From a virus: a stretch of 24,109 nt of DNA. The stretch lies in the IMG/VR virus record IMGVR_UViG_3300031539_000312, positions 1 through 24,109 of that record, one strand, 5' to 3'. The notes below the pieces were generated by a model. The model searched no databases, had not been told where the DNA came from, and saw only the letters and a program-made list of their open reading frames with translations. Numbering within the stretch: the stretch's first letter is position 1; each line of letters opens with the position of its first letter. The position numbers and the translations under genes were made by a program. Positions 21,607-24,109 of the stretch are shown here, piece by piece.

Positions 21607-22260
21607 ATGGGAACTAAGAAAACGGAGAGCACCCAGACGCAACAGAGTACGGGCAGCACCCGAACCGGAGCAGTCTCCTCCCAGGAGCAGCGCCTGCAGG
21701 AACTGTTGTCGGGGTTGGCTGGGCAGACTGCCGGTCAGTTTGGAGACATCTCCAACATCACAGCAGGGAATATATTTGATATCCCGCCGGAAGCTATGCA
21801 GTATATTCAAGAGGCTTTCGGGCAGCAAGCGCAGCAGGAGCGGCGTGGTGCAGAGTCAGACTTCAAGGATATCATGCTGAAAAACCAGGACTACTTGGCC
21901 AAGCGTGGCATCCAGGATTCCTCAATCGAGAATACTGAGGTAGGCCGTAGGGGGAGTGAGTTTCGGAACACCTTGGCGGACATTGAGGGCAGGCGAGCTG
22001 GCGGCGTGGCCAGCGCACAGTTGAATCTGCCTTTCCAATTGGCGCAGACTCGGTTGCAGGGACAGGGCGTGGCCAGCGGAATGTTCAGCTCCTTTGCCAA
22101 TCCACTGCTTGATGCTTTCTTGCGCACTCGCCTGTCCAATACCAACACCACTGGGACTGCCAGTGGGACGGGCACGGAAGAGACTTCTGGATTCACAATG
22201 GGTGAGCTTGCTGGCCTCGCAAATCTAATTCCAAGGCCGGGTGGTGGCAGTAATGGCTAA
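21607..22260 (+). CDS. Probable internal virion / DNA ejection protein (small)
   Basis: A 217-residue protein, ATG 21607 after AAAGGTACAAAG. The N-terminus is Ser/Thr/Gln-rich (ESTQTQQSTGSTRTGAVSSQ). The middle is helical and hydrophilic (YIQEAFGQQAQQERRGAESD, DYLAKRGIQDSSIENTEVGR, then RRAGGVASAQLNLPFQLAQT), and the end is Gly/Thr-rich. The phrase 'LAKRGIQxSS' and Gln/Ala helices are common in podovirus internal virion proteins ejected with the DNA. It is the first of three similar helical products in a row, as in P22 (gp7, gp20, gp16) or T7 (gp14-16). The 3' end overlaps the next start by 8 nt. Confidence 0.65.
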   Translation: MGTKKTESTQTQQSTGSTRTGAVSSQEQRLQELLSGLAGQTAGQFGDISNITAGNIFDIPPEAMQYIQEAFGQQAQQERRGAESDFKDIMLKNQDYLAKRGIQDSSIENTEVGRRGSEFRNTLADIEGRRAGGVASAQLNLPFQLAQTRLQGQGVASGMFSSFANPLLDAFLRTRLSNTNTTGTASGTGTEETSGFTMGELAGLANLIPRPGGGSNG

Positions 22261-23701
22261 AGACCTAATCAAAGAGCGCCAGAAGAAGTACAGTGATAAA
22301 GACAGCACGCCAGTAGATATGGCTCAGGCTCAACTTGATGCTGCGCGGGGGCTGGACGAGAAGAGCTTTCTGCAGACTTTGACAGACCCGAGGTCTCTGA
22401 TGAAACTTGGCCTCAGTGCTGCTGCGCTGGCTGCTGGATCTCCAGAGGCGGCGGGATTAATCACTGGGCTGGACCTGCTGGAGTCTCCGGGGGAGATGGC
22501 TGCGTCCAAGGGCGCAAAGTCACAGGCTGTCGGATCTGCCACCAAAACCTTGATGGATGCCAAGCAGAAGGAAATTGATAATGAGTTAGTGGAATTAAAA
22601 AGTAGGCGGGATTTATTTGGCAATAATCCACAACTATATATAGCTGCACACCTCTTGCAAGATGGGGCTACCAACGCACAGCTGTCAAATCTTCTTAACT
22701 TCCCGGATGAATTTGCTTGGGATAGGCTGGATGCTAGTAGAAAAAGCCAGGAGAAATTAGAAAACTACGCCGCTATAATCGAAAAGGCTTTGGCCGAAGC
22801 AGATAATGAAGAGACTGCAACCGAGCTTACTAAGCTGTTAATCAAAACCAGGATACCCGGAGCCAACCTAACAAACGAGGAAATCAACCACATGATTGAG
22901 ATGGTTGGAAAGGGCAGTGTTACGCTGTCGGAAATCCTTGGCACAGTAGCAACCAAAGTAACTGGTGGTAGCCAAATTGATGCTCAAATAGCGTACGCTG
23001 GGGGAGCAGACCCCATACAGGTTCTAGGAAATCTGAAAGCTTTATTGTCGCCACAAGAACTTACTAACAAAGATCGGGCCGCACAAATGGCCCTGAATGA
23101 AGTTTTTGTAGCAAAGACTATAGCGAAAACTAATACAGATGGGACTTATGATGTATTGGCATCTCCAACTATTACGGAAGCCATAGGATTTATGGATGAT
23201 CCAGAACAAAAAGCTATCGCGCAAGAAATGGCCGAATCGTGGGGATTTGCTGGAACATCTCAAGCCGAGGTAAAGCTGCGTTCTGATGTATATGCCACAC
23301 AATTAGCTGTAATGGCCGAAAAGAACATTATGTTGAAAGGGCTAACTCTGCCTGAGCTGCCAGCAACTTGGGCCGTGGACACAACTAATGAACTAATGCG
23401 AGACTCTAGGGCTCTTACTATGGAGGCTAACAAAAGTATTGCAGGTGGCAGACTCGACTCCCTTCGCGCATCGATTATCAATAACACCGGATTCGCGCCA
23501 GGAACTGATGGCTATAAAGCAATTCGGAATAAGGCCATAGATAGAATCAGGGCAAAGACGACTGCTTCTGGGCTATCAGAAGCTCAAATATATGAGCAAG
23601 CTGCTGCCCTTATTGCAACTAACAAAGAAGATTACACCGAGTATGGTGCAGCCGCACCAGGACGTTCCGATGTAGTGGCAGACGAAAATGTACTGGAGTA
23701 G
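22253..23701 (+). CDS. Probable internal virion / DNA ejection protein (medium)
   Basis: A 482-residue protein; ATG 22253 overlaps the previous stop and gives MAKDLIKERQKKYSDKDSTP. Earlier in-frame codons are inside the neighbour. It is almost entirely helical, with a hydrophobic Ala-rich patch near the N-terminus (LMKLGLSAAALAAGSPEAAG) that could insert in a membrane. Long charged helices follow (SQEKLENYAAIIEKALAEAD, NEETATELTKLLIKTRIPG). No enzyme motif is seen. Size, composition and place fit the second ejection protein of short-tailed phages. The part 22550-23600 is AT-richer than the flanks, a sign of mosaic origin. Confidence 0.62.
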   Translation: MAKDLIKERQKKYSDKDSTPVDMAQAQLDAARGLDEKSFLQTLTDPRSLMKLGLSAAALAAGSPEAAGLITGLDLLESPGEMAASKGAKSQAVGSATKTLMDAKQKEIDNELVELKSRRDLFGNNPQLYIAAHLLQDGATNAQLSNLLNFPDEFAWDRLDASRKSQEKLENYAAIIEKALAEADNEETATELTKLLIKTRIPGANLTNEEINHMIEMVGKGSVTLSEILGTVATKVTGGSQIDAQIAYAGGADPIQVLGNLKALLSPQELTNKDRAAQMALNEVFVAKTIAKTNTDGTYDVLASPTITEAIGFMDDPEQKAIAQEMAESWGFAGTSQAEVKLRSDVYATQLAVMAEKNIMLKGLTLPELPATWAVDTTNELMRDSRALTMEANKSIAGGRLDSLRASIINNTGFAPGTDGYKAIRNKAIDRIRAKTTASGLSEAQIYEQAAALIATNKEDYTEYGAAAPGRSDVVADENVLE

Positions 23702-23710
23702 TGCCTTACT

Positions 23711-24109
23711 ATGAGCGACCTCTATAGTAGGAAATCCGCATACGATGATTATATAGATTCCGGTATGGACCCTCAAACCGCGCAGTTGCAAGCCGGGCTC
23801 AGTGACCTTGAATTAGGCGCGATGGGCTTGGAAGCAGATCCAGAGGCTGCTGTCAGCGAGCACATGAAGTCTGGGCTGGTGGCCCAGGACTTGGAGGACT
23901 ACGGCTATGTGCCTATAGGGTTCAACGAGGAACAAGCAGGCATGAAGTTCGTTGAGGAGGTTGGTCCGGAAGATCCGTTCGACACTCTTAACGCCATGCT
24001 CGCAGACGAGACAGGTGGGGATAGTTGGTGGGTATCTGGGGCCAAGGCTGCTGGACGTGCGACAATGGCTGGATTCCAGGGAGTGGTGCAGTCTGTTGTA
24101 TTTCCACAC
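23711..24109 (+). CDS. Probable large internal virion protein, N-terminal 133 residues (runs off right edge)
   Basis: Starts at ATG 23711, with GGAG 12 nt upstream. It reads MSDLYSRKSAYDDYIDSGMD, then PQTAQLQAGLSDLELGAMGL, then VAQDLEDYGYVPIGFNEEQA and, at the edge, AKAAGRATMAGFQGVVQSVV. The last stretch looks like the beginning of a hydrophobic helical region. As the third gene of the ejection set it may be the largest, which in T7 and relatives carries a lytic transglycosylase, but that part is not in the window. The frame has no stop before the edge. Confidence 0.65.
   Translation, partial: MSDLYSRKSAYDDYIDSGMDPQTAQLQAGLSDLELGAMGLEADPEAAVSEHMKSGLVAQDLEDYGYVPIGFNEEQAGMKFVEEVGPEDPFDTLNAMLADETGGDSWWVSGAKAAGRATMAGFQGVVQSVVFPH

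Overview
The window is one piece of a tailed double-stranded DNA bacteriophage (Caudoviricetes). It carries the diagnostic virion set: small and large terminase, HK97-fold major capsid protein, P22/podovirus-type portal, head-tail adaptor, a large tail-hub (nozzle-like) protein, a beta-helix tail spike and consecutive internal virion/ejection-type proteins. No tape measure, sheath or tail-tube genes lie between the portal and the spike, so a short-tailed (podovirus) particle is the best reading. The host cannot be named. Ribosome-binding sites are strong AGGAGG types, and GTG and TTG starts are common.

Layout. Positions 1-7879 are transcribed leftward as one tightly packed operon. From its promoter-proximal end it holds a DUF932-type protein, two conserved phage proteins of unknown function, a group of small membrane, coiled-coil and zinc-ribbon-like proteins, a C5-cytosine DNA methyltransferase, a PD-(D/E)XK nuclease with a zinc ribbon, a T7-like primase without helicase, and a family A DNA polymerase cut by the left edge. 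Positions 7880-9098 form a 1.2 kb non-coding divergent control region full of palindromes and direct repeats, ending in a near-consensus sigma70 promoter. Positions 9099-24109 are transcribed rightward and hold packaging, head, neck, tail and ejection genes, the last cut by the right edge.

How it fits together. The left arm copies and modifies the genome (polymerase, primase, nuclease, methylase). The right arm builds the particle. The control region probably sets the switch between the two arms. Its repeated TGACA/TGTCA palindromes and its pair of CAACGAAA-type dyads exactly 42 bp apart look like regulator binding sites, but no regulator gene is recognised here. No lysis genes, integrase or RNA polymerase were seen.

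Main oddities: an in-frame TAA inside the capsid decoration-like gene just before the capsid gene; a second long open frame in the methyltransferase gene that reads like the alternative C-terminus of other phage methyltransferases; head genes placed before the large terminase and portal; a run of small coiled-coil genes that share near-identical stop/ribosome-site junctions; a nested inverted repeat in the leftward operon; and a low-GC segment covering the rightward leader and the small terminase gene.
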